Shown piece by piece: positions 34,063 to 43,825 of a stretch of 64,000 nucleotides of DNA (the first letter of the stretch is position 1; every line of letters starts with the position of its first letter). A program made the translations under genes and the position numbers. The stretch spans positions 2,663,501 through 2,727,500 of the forward strand of contig NZ_AP023441.1 in assembly GCF_019976755.1 (NCBI RefSeq). Reading direction: 5' to 3'. This stretch comes from Nostoc sp. MS1. GTDB taxonomy: Bacteria > Cyanobacteriota > Cyanobacteriia > Cyanobacteriales > Nostocaceae. The notes below the pieces were generated by a model. The model searched no databases and had not been told where the DNA came from. It was given only the letters and a program-made list of their open reading frames with translations.

Positions 34063-35132
34063 AGAGTATTGATGTTTAAAGTAGTAGCAATTTAGTTAAT
34101 CATTTAGATATTTAAAAGAAAGGCATTACTTTATATCTGGATACTAGATATTCCATAGTATTACTACTACAAAACTGAAGGCTTAACGGTAAGAACCGAG
34201 GAGACTTTGCCACTAAGGTATTCGCCAGCTATTTTGAACAAATTACTAAAGCATATGCAGATCCAGAGGTCTTATCTTTTTACAAGAGCCTACTTTCTTT
34301 TCTGCTCATTGCCAAAGCAAAAGTAAAAATAACCAACATCCTACGAATACCTACCTTGTAGTGGCTCTCTGAGTTACTAAAATCTCCCTGAAATCTTCAA
34401 TGAAGACTCCAGCTAAATTCACCCATCATCTCTATGTCACCATAGAGAACAACTGACAGATTGATTCTCCGCTCTTACGACCTGTTTAGGGAGTCGCTCC
34501 CCCACTTTTAGTAATGCTTAACGCCGCCACGCTAATAGCAAGGGAATTGAAAATAGTCATTGTCATGGAGAAATCCCGCAGGATTTAAGGTTCTAGTGAG
34601 AGTTTTTCCGTGCCTGTATCTGATAATAATGTTTTGAATACATCATATTTGATTGGACAACGGATGAAAGCCTTCCTCCCTCTCTAATATCTCTTATTCA
34701 AGATCCGAGAAGTTTACGACCCCAACGAACGGCTCAAGGTTATACCCCTCTCCAAACATCTTAGGCTAATTTCACATTAGTTTTTCAAGGATCGGTTTAC
34801 TATCCTTTACTTGTTTGGCGGAACTTTTTATCATCAGTTCTATCCCATTTGTCTTTGGTTATTGAAGAACTTAGATATTTTCTCTGAAAGATGAATCCTA
34901 TAGTCTTGAACGAGATTTTTATTCGTAAAGACATATATCTTTACTTTTCAGAAAGCTTAACCTTTCTTGCAATAGCTTAGAACAAGTCTAAGTTATTACA
35001 ATACTAAGTTTAACTCTAGTCAGTATTATTTTGTCTAGTGGATTAGAAGCAAGTAATTTTGTAGATGCAACTTTGATTCAGGGCAAAATTATTTATTAAA
35101 GTAGGCTGTTCATGAATAATTCTGAGCCTCGC
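34063..35132. other. About 1.07 kb non-coding region with gene debris
   Basis: This is the longest gap in the window. Apart from a fragment at 34179-34361 I find no supported gene. It has patches of unequal composition: GC-richer 34420-34620 and AT-rich elsewhere. The sequence looks like decayed coding or mobile DNA, but I recognise no family. Confidence 0.4.
34179..34361 (+). pseudogene. Open-frame fragment without start
   Basis: Sixty codons are open and read GDFATKVFASYFEQITKAY followed by ADPEVLSFYKSLL. The composition is protein-like but no ATG, GTG or TTG starts it, and a stop lies directly upstream. The second half decays into low-complexity codons. This is probably a remnant of a gene; the family is not recognised. 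Confidence 0.3.
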
Positions 35133-35594
35133 TTACTGGGGGTCGCAGCGTATTTCGATCATAAAGCCATCGGGGTCGTAGAAATATACACCTCTACCTG
35201 TGGGACGAGTCACAGGGCCATGAGCGATCGCAATTTCATTTTCTCGCAATACTGCCAACGCTCGCTCAAATAAACGTGGGTCAATGTCAAAGGCTAAATG
35301 GTATGCTCTAGTAAAACTCTGCTCTGGGTCTGGATTTGGTGGTGTTAAATCGGGTGTCCAAAATAGGTCTAAAATTGTCCCGTCGGGAGTGACAAAGTTA
35401 GCAACTTTCCCTGCGGCTACCATTTCCACCAAAGTTGCGGGTACTGCATCACCTGTGAGTTCATGTAGACCCAAAATAATACCGTAAAAGTGTCGGGAAG
35501 CCTGCATATCTTTAACATTGAGGGCAATATGATGTACTCTCCGCAAATTACCCGGTATCAGCACACTGTTGAGGGAGGAAGGGGTAGTAACCAT
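35133..35594 (-). CDS. VOC superfamily protein
   Basis: This 153-residue protein has the vicinal oxygen chelate fold: LRRVHHIALNVKDMQASRHFYGIILGL in the first module, and AYHLAFDIDPRLFERALAVL and GRGVYFYDPDGFMIEIRCD in the second. Metal ligands appear as H (RVHHIAL), H (YHLAF) and E (IEIR), the pattern seen in glyoxalase I and extradiol dioxygenases. The substrate is unknown. It is divergent from the DUF4385 gene with a 75-bp gap. Confidence 0.85.
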   Translation of the reverse strand: MVTTPSSLNSVLIPGNLRRVHHIALNVKDMQASRHFYGIILGLHELTGDAVPATLVEMVAAGKVANFVTPDGTILDLFWTPDLTPPNPDPEQSFTRAYHLAFDIDPRLFERALAVLRENEIAIAHGPVTRPTGRGVYFYDPDGFMIEIRCDPQ

Positions 35595-35669
35595 AGCAGT
35601 ATAAATTCCCTACAAAGATGGAAGCGTAACTCTATTTTTAGATTTTATAATCCATGATAAAAAACAATC

Positions 35670-36131
35670 ATGGCTTTTGATTATTCTTTAGATTTCAAGA
35701 ATATAGATTTTCGGCAACATCCTGATCTGTATCGTGTTGGTAAAGGTGAACAGGGTGTACTTTTAGTTGAGCCGTATAAATCAGAGATTCTTCCCTATTG
35801 GCGGTTCAAAACTCCTGATATTGCCAAAGAATCAAGCCAAAAGATTTACGAGATTTTTTTGGAGTATTTAGATAAAGATGACTTTATTGGTGCAGATATG
35901 GCGCGGAAGTTCTTACAGATGGGCTATACGCGATCGCGCCGCTATGCTAATCATAAAAGTGGCAGAAAATATAAGCAAGATGATGAGAAAAAAGAGATTC
36001 TGCCTTATGATGTAGACCCTGTTAAAGCCGAGTCAGCAGCAATATTTAAAACTAAGTGGATAGAAGCAAAAACGAATGATAAATATCTGTATCTATTAAC
36101 AAAGCATAAACAAATGTATGAAACAACTTAA
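35670..36131 (+). CDS. DUF4385 family protein
   Basis: The 153-residue soluble protein matches the DUF4385 family in length and signatures, from memory: N-terminal FDYSLDFKNIDFRQHPDLYRVGKGEQGVLLVEPYKSE, then LPYWRFKTP and the FLQMGYTRSRRYANHKSGRKY block rich in Arg and Tyr. The function of DUF4385 is not known; it occurs in diverse bacteria and phages. The gene is complete, and no partner is adjacent apart from a divergent VOC protein. Confidence 0.82.
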   Translation: MAFDYSLDFKNIDFRQHPDLYRVGKGEQGVLLVEPYKSEILPYWRFKTPDIAKESSQKIYEIFLEYLDKDDFIGADMARKFLQMGYTRSRRYANHKSGRKYKQDDEKKEILPYDVDPVKAESAAIFKTKWIEAKTNDKYLYLLTKHKQMYETT

Positions 36132-36866
36132 AGCATATTTTCCCTAATAAATTTTAATTAAATAAATCAGTAATTTTACTAACAATTATAAAAAGAGTTT
36201 TTATAATTGTACTTAATAATACAATACTACTATGGAAATTTTTTGATAAATATTTAAAATAATTACACACAAATTTAGTATATAGGACTCATATTTGATT
36301 CTGTTCGCGTGGCGTAGCCATACAAAACTCAGTACACTTTTATTCTTTCTTACCTGTTCCCTATTCTCTACCTACGCAAATGATTTCAGGAATCAAAGCA
36401 GATTCTTATATTTATCAAAGGGTTGATTTAGAGCTAACCAAAGCTTAATTAACTAACTTTGCTAAAAGTCTACTCATTCATGTGAATTTACATATAAAAC
36501 CAAAGATGGACGCAGATAAACATAAATGAATTTAATAATTATTAAGGTTTATATATTACTTAGGGATCTGAGTTATAAGTATGGCTGCAACTATACCGAG
36601 TATGTAAAGGTGCAGTTTGTTTATAGATAGATAGTTAATTTGTTTGTCTTTAGTCTTTTACTATATTTGTAGCTGAAAATTTTTTATCAGAGTTAGGACT
36701 TCCAGATGGAAACGAAAAATTAAAGATTTTGGTAAGGATGCACGGTTATTAGGAGTGTACCTATAAAAAACCTTTATACCCTGCCAACACATATAAATTT
36801 CGTTGTGTAAGTCCTGAAACTCCTAAAAATTCTATCCCAGCGATTTTTACAATAAAACTGTGTCTA
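36132..36866. other. AT-rich intergenic region upstream of the transporter
   Basis: This stretch of 735 bases holds no supported gene. A short GTTCGCGTGGCGTAGCC piece at about 36303 belongs to the dispersed GCGTAGCC repeat family. The remainder is AT-rich leader and promoter DNA for the transporter. Confidence 0.45.
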
Positions 36867-38813
36867 ATGGCTAAACGAATTTTTTCCACAAAACATCTCG
36901 GTAGACAGTTGATGGACTGGCTACTAGAAGAAAACAGACGCAAAACAGAAGGCCCTTACCGTAAGGAGACGGCACATCGTCAGCATCCTTGGTGGCAGGT
37001 AATGTGCTTGACTGGTGTAGATTATTTTTCTACTCTTGGTTATCAACCAGGTATTGCCGCACTAGCAGCCGGCGCTCTTTCTCCCATAGCTACACTGATT
37101 TTAGTTTTATTAACGCTTTTTGGTGCATTACCAATTTATCGCCGCATTGCTGGTAAAAGTTCTCATGGTGAAGGTTCTATTGCCATGTTGGAGCATTTGC
37201 TTTCCTGGTGGCAAGGAAAATTACTGGTGTTATGCCTACTTGGTTTCGTGGCGACGGACTTCATCATTACTATTACACTCTCGGCTGCTGATGCTACCGC
37301 CCACATCATCGAAAATCCTCTGACACCAAACCTATTTCATGGTCAAAGTATTGCTATCACCCTTGTACTAGTAACCTTATTAGGGGCAGTCTTTTTAAGA
37401 GGTTTTCGAGAAGCTATTGGTATTGCAGTAGTTTTGGTAAGCGTTTATCTACTGCTAAATATAATTGTAATTGCGGTTGGCTCGTATCAAATTCTGATTA
37501 ACCCATCGACGATCGCCAATTGGCAAACAGCAGTTTTTGCTCGTCACTCTAATATTTTTACCATCATCGGCGTAGCTATCCTGTTATTTCCCCGGTTAGC
37601 ATTGGGGTTATCAGGTTTTGAAACTGGTGTTACCGTTATGCCTTTGGTAGAAGGTAGCAGCACCGATACTCATGATCATCCTAGAGGACGTATCCGCAAT
37701 ACTCGGAAGCTACTGACAGTTGCGGCTTTAATTATGAGTTTCTTTTTGCTCACCAGTAGCTTTATTACCACCTTGCTCATACCAGCCGCAGAATTTGCCA
37801 CAGGTGGTAAAGCCAATGGACGCGCCCTAGCTTATCTAGCACATCTACATCTAGGTAACAGCTTCGGCACAATTTATGACCTCAGCACAATTTCTATTCT
37901 CTGGTTTGCTGGCGCATCGGCAATGGCTGGACTACTAAATATTGTGCCTCGTTATCTGCCACGTTATGGTATGGCTCCAAATTGGGCATTAGCATCCAGA
38001 CCTTTAGTATTGGTCTATACAGCGATCGCCTTTGTTGTTACCATTATCTTTCGGGCAGATGTGGAAGCCCAAGGTGGAGCTTATGCTACAGGTGTCCTAG
38101 TTTTAATTACTTCCGCCGCCTTTGCCGTCACTCTCTCCGCTCACCGTCACAACTCCACAAAGGGTAGATTTATCTTTGGTAGCATTACCTTAGTATTTAT
38201 ATATACGACTATTGTCAACATCATTGAAAGGCCGGAAGGTATTAGAATTGCGGCGTTCTTCATCAGTGCAATTATTATTACCTCCCTAGTCTCCCGCGTT
38301 TGGCGGTCAACTGAATTACGGGTAGAGCAAATCGAATTTGACGAAATCGCGCACCAATTTTTAGCCGAAGAAAGCCAAGGAGCAATTCGCCTCATTGCCA
38401 ATAGATTAAGTGAGGGTAATGAACAAGAGTATTCTGCCAAAGAAAAAGAAGTGCGCGAAGACAACCACATTCCTCCAACCGATCCGATTCTCTTCTTAGA
38501 AATCGTCATTTCCGATGCTTCAGACTTTGCTGATGTAATCAAAGTTCAAGGCGTACAAGTCGGAGACTACCGCATCCTCCGCGCTAAAAGTGCCGCCGTA
38601 CCCAATGCGATCGCAGCTTTACTTCTATATATACGCGATCAAACAGGTAAAATTCCTCATGCTTATTTTGGTTGGGTAGAAGGAAACCCAATCCAATACC
38701 TACTGCGTTTCATCTTGTTTGGTGAAGGTGATATTGCTGTAGTCACCCGCGAAGTTCTGCGCCGAGCTGAGAAGAACCCCGAAAGACGGCCTGCTGTGCA
38801 TGTGGGAGGGTAA
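36867..38813 (+). CDS. APC superfamily permease with soluble C-terminal domain
   Basis: In this 648-residue protein, about twelve membrane helices span residues 45-480, starting with the substrate-site helix GVDYFSTLGYQPGIA. The C-terminal 165 residues (about 485-648) are hydrophilic and look like a regulatory domain. Such C-terminal extensions occur in APC transporters of the KimA/amino-acid type, where they bind nucleotides; this is analogy only. Substrates in the family are amino acids or K+, and nothing in the sequence settles which. The gene is monocistronic. Confidence 0.8.
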   Translation: MAKRIFSTKHLGRQLMDWLLEENRRKTEGPYRKETAHRQHPWWQVMCLTGVDYFSTLGYQPGIAALAAGALSPIATLILVLLTLFGALPIYRRIAGKSSHGEGSIAMLEHLLSWWQGKLLVLCLLGFVATDFIITITLSAADATAHIIENPLTPNLFHGQSIAITLVLVTLLGAVFLRGFREAIGIAVVLVSVYLLLNIIVIAVGSYQILINPSTIANWQTAVFARHSNIFTIIGVAILLFPRLALGLSGFETGVTVMPLVEGSSTDTHDHPRGRIRNTRKLLTVAALIMSFFLLTSSFITTLLIPAAEFATGGKANGRALAYLAHLHLGNSFGTIYDLSTISILWFAGASAMAGLLNIVPRYLPRYGMAPNWALASRPLVLVYTAIAFVVTIIFRADVEAQGGAYATGVLVLITSAAFAVTLSAHRHNSTKGRFIFGSITLVFIYTTIVNIIERPEGIRIAAFFISAIIITSLVSRVWRSTELRVEQIEFDEIAHQFLAEESQGAIRLIANRLSEGNEQEYSAKEKEVREDNHIPPTDPILFLEIVISDASDFADVIKVQGVQVGDYRILRAKSAAVPNAIAALLLYIRDQTGKIPHAYFGWVEGNPIQYLLRFILFGEGDIAVVTREVLRRAEKNPERRPAVHVGG

Positions 38814-39171
38814 ACAGTTGATAGTTGACAGTTGACAGTTTATTTTTAATGTCCACTGTCACATCCACTCCCTTTAAAATTCTTGGGAACCGTTTCTTAG
38901 TAAGTAACCGTCATAGGCGGAAAAGGAAAACTTAGGATTGATGCTTCATGAGTTTCTATAGTTAGGACATTTTGAGAGTGATGAGTGATAAAGCGCGGTA
39001 GCGGGGCGTTCAGTCCGTGCTGAGTGGTTAGTAAAAATTTCTCCCTCATCTCCCTCATCTCCCTTATCTCCCCTTACTCCCCATACTTCCTATACCCCCG
39101 TATGCTTACCCTTTTCATTCTGGTAAAACGTGGTTAAAAATGGGTTGAACATAATTTGGGGATTCAACCTT
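38814..39171. other. Intergenic repeats
   Basis: The gap contains GATAGTTGACAGTTGACAG heptamer-like repeats right after the transporter and a CTCCCTCATCT pyrimidine-rich stretch near 39043-39080. No gene is seen. Confidence 0.45.
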
Positions 39172-39426
39172 ATGCCTAGAACACCGAGTGAATACGCTGT
39201 ACACCTAATGTTAGAAAGTGGTCATCGTGAAGAAGTCCGGTTTCCCACAATTCAAGATTTCCAAAAATGGTATAGTGGGGAACTTGTACCTAAATCTGGT
39301 TCTAGTGACTTCATTAGCGTACCAATCAAAAATATTCAAGGGGAGTATATGGTTGTGCGCCCATCCCGGATTGTGGCAATTCGGGTAGAACCTGTTTTTA
39401 GTTCTAGTGTTGAAAGATTCAACTAA
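39172..39426 (+). CDS. Small conserved hypothetical protein upstream of mltA
   Basis: The start is taken at ATG 39172 (84 residues). An upstream in-frame GTG at 39130 would add 14 residues of unlike composition. The product is soluble: MPRTPSEYAVHLMLESGHR, then VRFPTIQDFQKWYSG and a terminal VVRPSRIVAIRVEP. I do not recognise a family, although such short proteins are conserved in cyanobacteria. The stop codon abuts the mltA ATG directly, so the two are translated from one message. Confidence 0.6.
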   Translation: MPRTPSEYAVHLMLESGHREEVRFPTIQDFQKWYSGELVPKSGSSDFISVPIKNIQGEYMVVRPSRIVAIRVEPVFSSSVERFN

Positions 39427-40659
39427 ATGATGAGAAAAACCCTTGCTTTGGTTTCCTTGAGTCTGGGAATTGCTTGTGTAAATCCGATCGCAATAGCTCA
39501 GGTGATTGATGTTCCGTCACCACTCCCTAGCCAACCTGTATTACCCTCACCTGGAAAACAGCCACCGCTTAAACTTGTAGAGATTGGCAATAACTGTGTT
39601 ACCCAAGATCCTTGTTTGGGTTTCGATGAGCAACTTTTTGGGATGGGTAGGCCAAGTGACCGCCGGGCGCTATTAGCGTCAATTGATAACAGTCTGCGTT
39701 ATTTAACGACCAATACCGCCAAACGAATTTATCAAAATTATCCAGTCAGAGGAATTACTCTAAGTCGTGTCCGGCGGAGTTTGCTACGTTTTCGCCAACT
39801 AGTTGTCAACTCCAGAACTCCCGCCCAATTGCAAGCTGCTGTGCGGCAAGAGTTTGCTTTTTACCAGTCCGTGGGTAACGATGGCAAGGGTACTGTCAAG
39901 TTTACTTCCTACTATCAGCCAGTTTATAACGCCAGCCGTTTTAGGACATCTATATATAAGTATCCTGTTTATCGATTACCATCGAATTTTGCCAATTGGC
40001 CTAAACCACATCCCACAAGGCTACAACTGGAAGGAGAAGATGGCTTACAAGGAGATAAAAGCCCATTACGCGGTTATGAATTGCTCTGGTTTAGCGATCG
40101 CCTAGATGCGTACATGGTGCAAATTCAAGGTTCTGCCCAAATTCAGTTAGCTGATGGTAGCCAAACTGCGATCGGTTATGCAGGCGGAACTGATTATCCC
40201 TGGACTAGCATCGGTCGAGAACTAGCAAAAGATGGCAAACTCCCTTTGTCGGGAATGACACTACCAAAAATGATCAGTTACTTCCGCCAACAGCCAGAGG
40301 AACTGAATGTTTATCTCCCACGTTGGGAACGGTTTGTGTTCTTTCAAGAAACAGGTAGTAGACCAGCCACAGGTAGTATTAATGTACCAGTTACACCAGA
40401 ACGTTCTATTGCCACCGACAAATCTGTAATGCCTCCAGGCGCACTAGCCCTGATCAATACTTCCATTCCCTTCCCCTCTAATGCTGGAACAATGGAGTAT
40501 CGTACAGTTAGCCGTTATGTCTTAGATCAAGACACAGGTAACGCCATCAAAGGCCCAGGCAGAGTAGATTACTTCATGGGAACCGGGAAACTAGCAGGCG
40601 ATCGTGCAGGCGTTACAGGCGGCGCTGGTTCACTATATTATTTGCTGCTGAAAAGATGA
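39427..40659 (+). CDS. mltA: Membrane-bound lytic murein transglycosylase A
   Basis: In this 410-residue protein, the signal peptide (about 1-24, ending in AIA-Q) is followed by a Pro-rich spacer. The MltA domain (about 95-310) contains GTVKFTSYYQPVYNASR and the long insertion with DAYMVQIQGSAQIQLADG. The C-terminal 3D domain holds the catalytic Asp in GPGRVDYFMGTG. It cleaves the glycan backbone of peptidoglycan to leave anhydromuramyl ends and acts in the periplasm. The signal peptide has no Cys lipobox, so it is probably not a lipoprotein, unlike E. coli MltA. Confidence 0.93.
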   Translation: MMRKTLALVSLSLGIACVNPIAIAQVIDVPSPLPSQPVLPSPGKQPPLKLVEIGNNCVTQDPCLGFDEQLFGMGRPSDRRALLASIDNSLRYLTTNTAKRIYQNYPVRGITLSRVRRSLLRFRQLVVNSRTPAQLQAAVRQEFAFYQSVGNDGKGTVKFTSYYQPVYNASRFRTSIYKYPVYRLPSNFANWPKPHPTRLQLEGEDGLQGDKSPLRGYELLWFSDRLDAYMVQIQGSAQIQLADGSQTAIGYAGGTDYPWTSIGRELAKDGKLPLSGMTLPKMISYFRQQPEELNVYLPRWERFVFFQETGSRPATGSINVPVTPERSIATDKSVMPPGALALINTSIPFPSNAGTMEYRTVSRYVLDQDTGNAIKGPGRVDYFMGTGKLAGDRAGVTGGAGSLYYLLLKR

Positions 40660-40743
40660 TGTAGGGAAGCAGTTGACAGTTGACAGTTGATAGTTGTCCT
40701 CTGCTCTTCTGCTCCTCTGCTCCCTCTACTCCCTCATCTCCCC

Positions 40744-41724
40744 CTACTCCCCACTCCCAAATTTCCCACACTCAAACAGATGTAACCCCAACTGTCCAGA
40801 AAGTTCTTCACAGACTTTCACTCCCCGGACGCTGTTACCTCTGATATCCAAAGGTGGGGAAAATACAGCGATTCCCATTTTATTAGGAACAACTGCCAAA
40901 ATTCCGCCGCAAACGCCGCTTTTCGCTGGAATACCAACTTTATAAGCCCACTCGCCAGCAAAGTTGTACATCCCGCAGGTGTACATGACGCTGAGGATAT
41001 CTTTTATATATCTACTATTTACTGCTTGTTCCCCTGTGATTGGGTTCACACCCCGATTAGCTAAAGTAGCCGCCATCACTGCTAAGTCATGGCAGTTCAC
41101 CATCACAGCACATTGTTGAAAATATAGGTCTAAAGCTTCTTCTATATTTTTATCTATCATGCCAAAGTTGAGCATGAGGTGCGCCATCGCCCGGTTACGG
41201 TGTCCGGTGCTGCGTTCGGAAGTAAATACAGAAATGTCCACGAATACGTCATGGCCGATGTAGCGGTGAAACATTTCCAGTACGCGATTGAGGCGTTCTG
41301 TTGCTCCAGCCCCTTTGATTAAACTTGTGGTGGCGATCGCACCAGCATTTACCATCGGGTTGTAAGGTCGCTTCGACTGCTCATCCAAGATAATCGCATT
41401 AAAAGCTTCCCCTGTGGGTTCTACACCCACCCTCGTTAACACATAATCCCGTCCATGATCCTCCAAAGCCAGCCCGTAAGCAAAAACTTTAGAAATTGAC
41501 TGAATAGTAAAAAGTTGTTGATAATCTCCTACCTGATATACCTGACCGTCTACCGTAACGATGGAAATACTAAATAGATCCGGGTCAACTTTGGCCAGTT
41601 CTGGTATGTAGTTTGCTACTATCCCTTCTTTTAATGACTTGTATTTAGAATGCAAATCATTGATCACGGTTAATAGGGGAGAAGGAAGTATTTCTAAATC
41701 TCCTTGATTTACTTTATTGGCCAT
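40744..41724 (-). CDS. glsA: Glutaminase
   Basis: The 326-residue enzyme is a serine-dependent beta-lactamase-fold glutaminase that hydrolyses glutamine to glutamate and ammonia. The Ser-Lys pair is S76 and K79 (IQSISKVFAYG); the substrate-binding NPMVNAGAIATTSL and the EWAYKVGIPAKSGVCGGI block are present. Length fits the bacterial GlsA family (about 305-330). It lies alone, with an NtcA-like box 64 bases upstream, in keeping with nitrogen control in a cyanobacterium. It converges with mltA. Confidence 0.96.
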   Translation of the reverse strand: MANKVNQGDLEILPSPLLTVINDLHSKYKSLKEGIVANYIPELAKVDPDLFSISIVTVDGQVYQVGDYQQLFTIQSISKVFAYGLALEDHGRDYVLTRVGVEPTGEAFNAIILDEQSKRPYNPMVNAGAIATTSLIKGAGATERLNRVLEMFHRYIGHDVFVDISVFTSERSTGHRNRAMAHLMLNFGMIDKNIEEALDLYFQQCAVMVNCHDLAVMAATLANRGVNPITGEQAVNSRYIKDILSVMYTCGMYNFAGEWAYKVGIPAKSGVCGGILAVVPNKMGIAVFSPPLDIRGNSVRGVKVCEELSGQLGLHLFECGKFGSGE

Positions 41725-42548
41725 GAGCTAATAGCTTGCTCTCGAAAATAGAGTTTTATTAAGTAATTTGGGGCTTTTTCAATATGTGTATTTTTTTATA
41801 CATATATTAATTAGTTTACTCAAACTAATGCCCTATTGCTCATTATCTCACTATGTAATTCAGATTTTAAATAAAAACAAAATAGCTACAAAACTAAGCA
41901 GTTTTTTTTACTTAGCTTTACTGTAGTTAACTTGTCACCTGCATCACGTTTTTTTACAAAGTTGGGAGTATAATCACATATCTAAGTATGCTAAAAAAGC
42001 ATTGGTAATAAATACTTATAGATAAATTTCGGTATTTTTTAAATCTAAAAGTATTGACATATAACAGTTACAGGCTATCATAAAGGAAATATAAAACAAT
42101 TTTATTACAACCGTCTAAGTAAAAGCCGACTGTAGTATAATAGATTATTATTTAAATGATTTAAAATAAATATATATATAAAATTATACTTAAATTCCTA
42201 GAAATAATACATAATTTCTATATTGGTTTAGGGGCAATTTCAAAACCAATAATTGTTAAGTTTTATAAAAAAAAACCTAGTAGATAGAAAAAAACGCTAC
42301 ATAGGCAGAATCCGCATTTGAACAAGGTTTCGCCCTTGTTTACAGAAATAAAATTTGTTTAAAGAGCCGATCTCTACGATAAAACCCTGATCCCCAAGTC
42401 GAGAAGTTCGTGTTAGTCTGTTGCAGTTACAAAACAAGAAAGTGAAAGCGGAACGAGTTTACATTTTTAGGAGTTGCCACTAAAAAGTGAACCAAACTCT
42501 TATGAGTTAAGAAAACTGCTGTTCTACAGTCGCTTTATAATCGGACGC
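41725..42548. other. AT-rich intergenic region
   Basis: About 820 bases separate divergent glsA and the RlpA-type gene. The region is more than two-thirds A and T. Apart from the NtcA-like box nothing is recognised. It should contain the promoters of both genes. Confidence 0.5.
41788..41801. promoter_or_regulatory. NtcA-like binding site upstream of glsA
   Basis: GTATTTTTTTATAC fits GTA-N8-TAC, the NtcA consensus of cyanobacteria. It is a palindrome 64 bp upstream of the glsA start. Reading toward glsA, a TACTTA/TAATAA region lies at about the expected -10 distance, although it is not a perfect TANNNT. N8 is a run of T with A, so a chance match in AT-rich DNA cannot be ruled out. Confidence 0.5.
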
Positions 42549-43658
42549 ATGAATCAAAGACATTTGTGGACTATTGTCGCCCTCTCTGTAACTGTTTTGG
42601 GTACGCCCGCAGTCGGTCGGACTCAAACCACTAAAACCACAACACCAGCTGCTCAAATTCTAGCTAGTGATGTAGTCAAAGTAGGGGAGTTTCAATCAAG
42701 AGATGGGAAAACAACCTCGGATGATGTGATCACAAGCATTTATCCTCACAACATCGGAGGTCGTAAGGCGGCAACCCTATTTATTCGCAAGATTCCAGTT
42801 CTCACATTTTTGAGTTCTAAGCCAGTTGCCAGTGCAGAGACTAAAATCGGTGCAATTGGAGATGCCCAAGGAGAGGAGTTATACACTCTAAAAGCAGAAA
42901 ACTCAGTGCAAGTGGCGAGTATTGGAGACTTAGCGGATTCCAAAAGCCAGAATCGTTCCTCAAGTGATGATCCAGTTAAGAGAGCTAGTTTAGTAGCAGC
43001 AAGAATCAATCAACTAATCAGAGATAACGTCAAAGCTGACCAGATTACTGTCAGTTGGAAGGGAGAAGATCCCTCAATTGCCTCTCAATCTCAAAATAAA
43101 AGTTCTTCTAGCCAACAATCAGACCGCTACACCATCAAAATCAACAACCAAGAGTTGGTGGAAATTAATGAAAATACACGGCTGGCAGACTCCACCAGTA
43201 ATCTTGCTAATGATGCGTTGCAAGCCACAAATCGTCTCCGCAGACTTATAGGCAATGCTTCGCCCCTAACAGCAATTGCTAATTTACCAACAAGCTCACC
43301 CAAGCGTTCTCGAAATCCAATAGCAAACATACAGCAACAAATCGCTAGTACTATCAAACTCACGTTCCAAGGCATAGCCTCCTTCTACGGACATGAAGAT
43401 GGGTTCGCAGGTAAACCCACAGCCACAGGTGAGAGATTTAATCCCAATGCGATGACAGCTGCACACCGTAGCTTACCTTTCGGTACTAGAGTTCGTGTTA
43501 CGAATACCAGTAATGGTCGTTCTGTAGTAGTACGAATCAACGATAGGGGGCCATTTGCTCGTGGTCGAGTGATTGATCTATCTACAGGTGCAGCCAGAGT
43601 GCTAGGAATGATTGGCAGTGGTATTGCACCAGTAAGGATTGAAGTTCTAGGAAGATAA
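42549..43658 (+). CDS. RlpA-type septal ring lytic transglycosylase-like protein
   Basis: I take the start at ATG 42549 (MNQRHLWTIVALSV...), giving a signal peptide; a TTG 75 bases upstream is in frame but would bury the signal behind 25 residues. The 369-residue product has a poorly conserved, Ser/Asn-rich N-terminal region (about 25-270) and the double-psi beta-barrel at about 275-369: GIASFYGHEDGFAGKPTATGE and the catalytic region VVVRINDRGPFARGRVIDLS. RlpA cleaves peptidoglycan glycan strands in E. coli relatives; the SPOR domain found there is absent here. Confidence 0.86.
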   Translation: MNQRHLWTIVALSVTVLGTPAVGRTQTTKTTTPAAQILASDVVKVGEFQSRDGKTTSDDVITSIYPHNIGGRKAATLFIRKIPVLTFLSSKPVASAETKIGAIGDAQGEELYTLKAENSVQVASIGDLADSKSQNRSSSDDPVKRASLVAARINQLIRDNVKADQITVSWKGEDPSIASQSQNKSSSSQQSDRYTIKINNQELVEINENTRLADSTSNLANDALQATNRLRRLIGNASPLTAIANLPTSSPKRSRNPIANIQQQIASTIKLTFQGIASFYGHEDGFAGKPTATGERFNPNAMTAAHRSLPFGTRVRVTNTSNGRSVVVRINDRGPFARGRVIDLSTGAARVLGMIGSGIAPVRIEVLGR

Positions 43659-43825
43659 GGCTTAGACACTCACATTCAGTTTTCTCAATGAAAATAGCCT
43701 TTCAAATCCAAAAATTAAAATCTCAAATCTAAAATCCCAATTCCTCTAGTTATTCATCTCTTACCCCTAATTCAGATATAAACTAACGGGGGAAAGGTTC
43801 AATGAAGAACTAGAGGTATTTTTTT

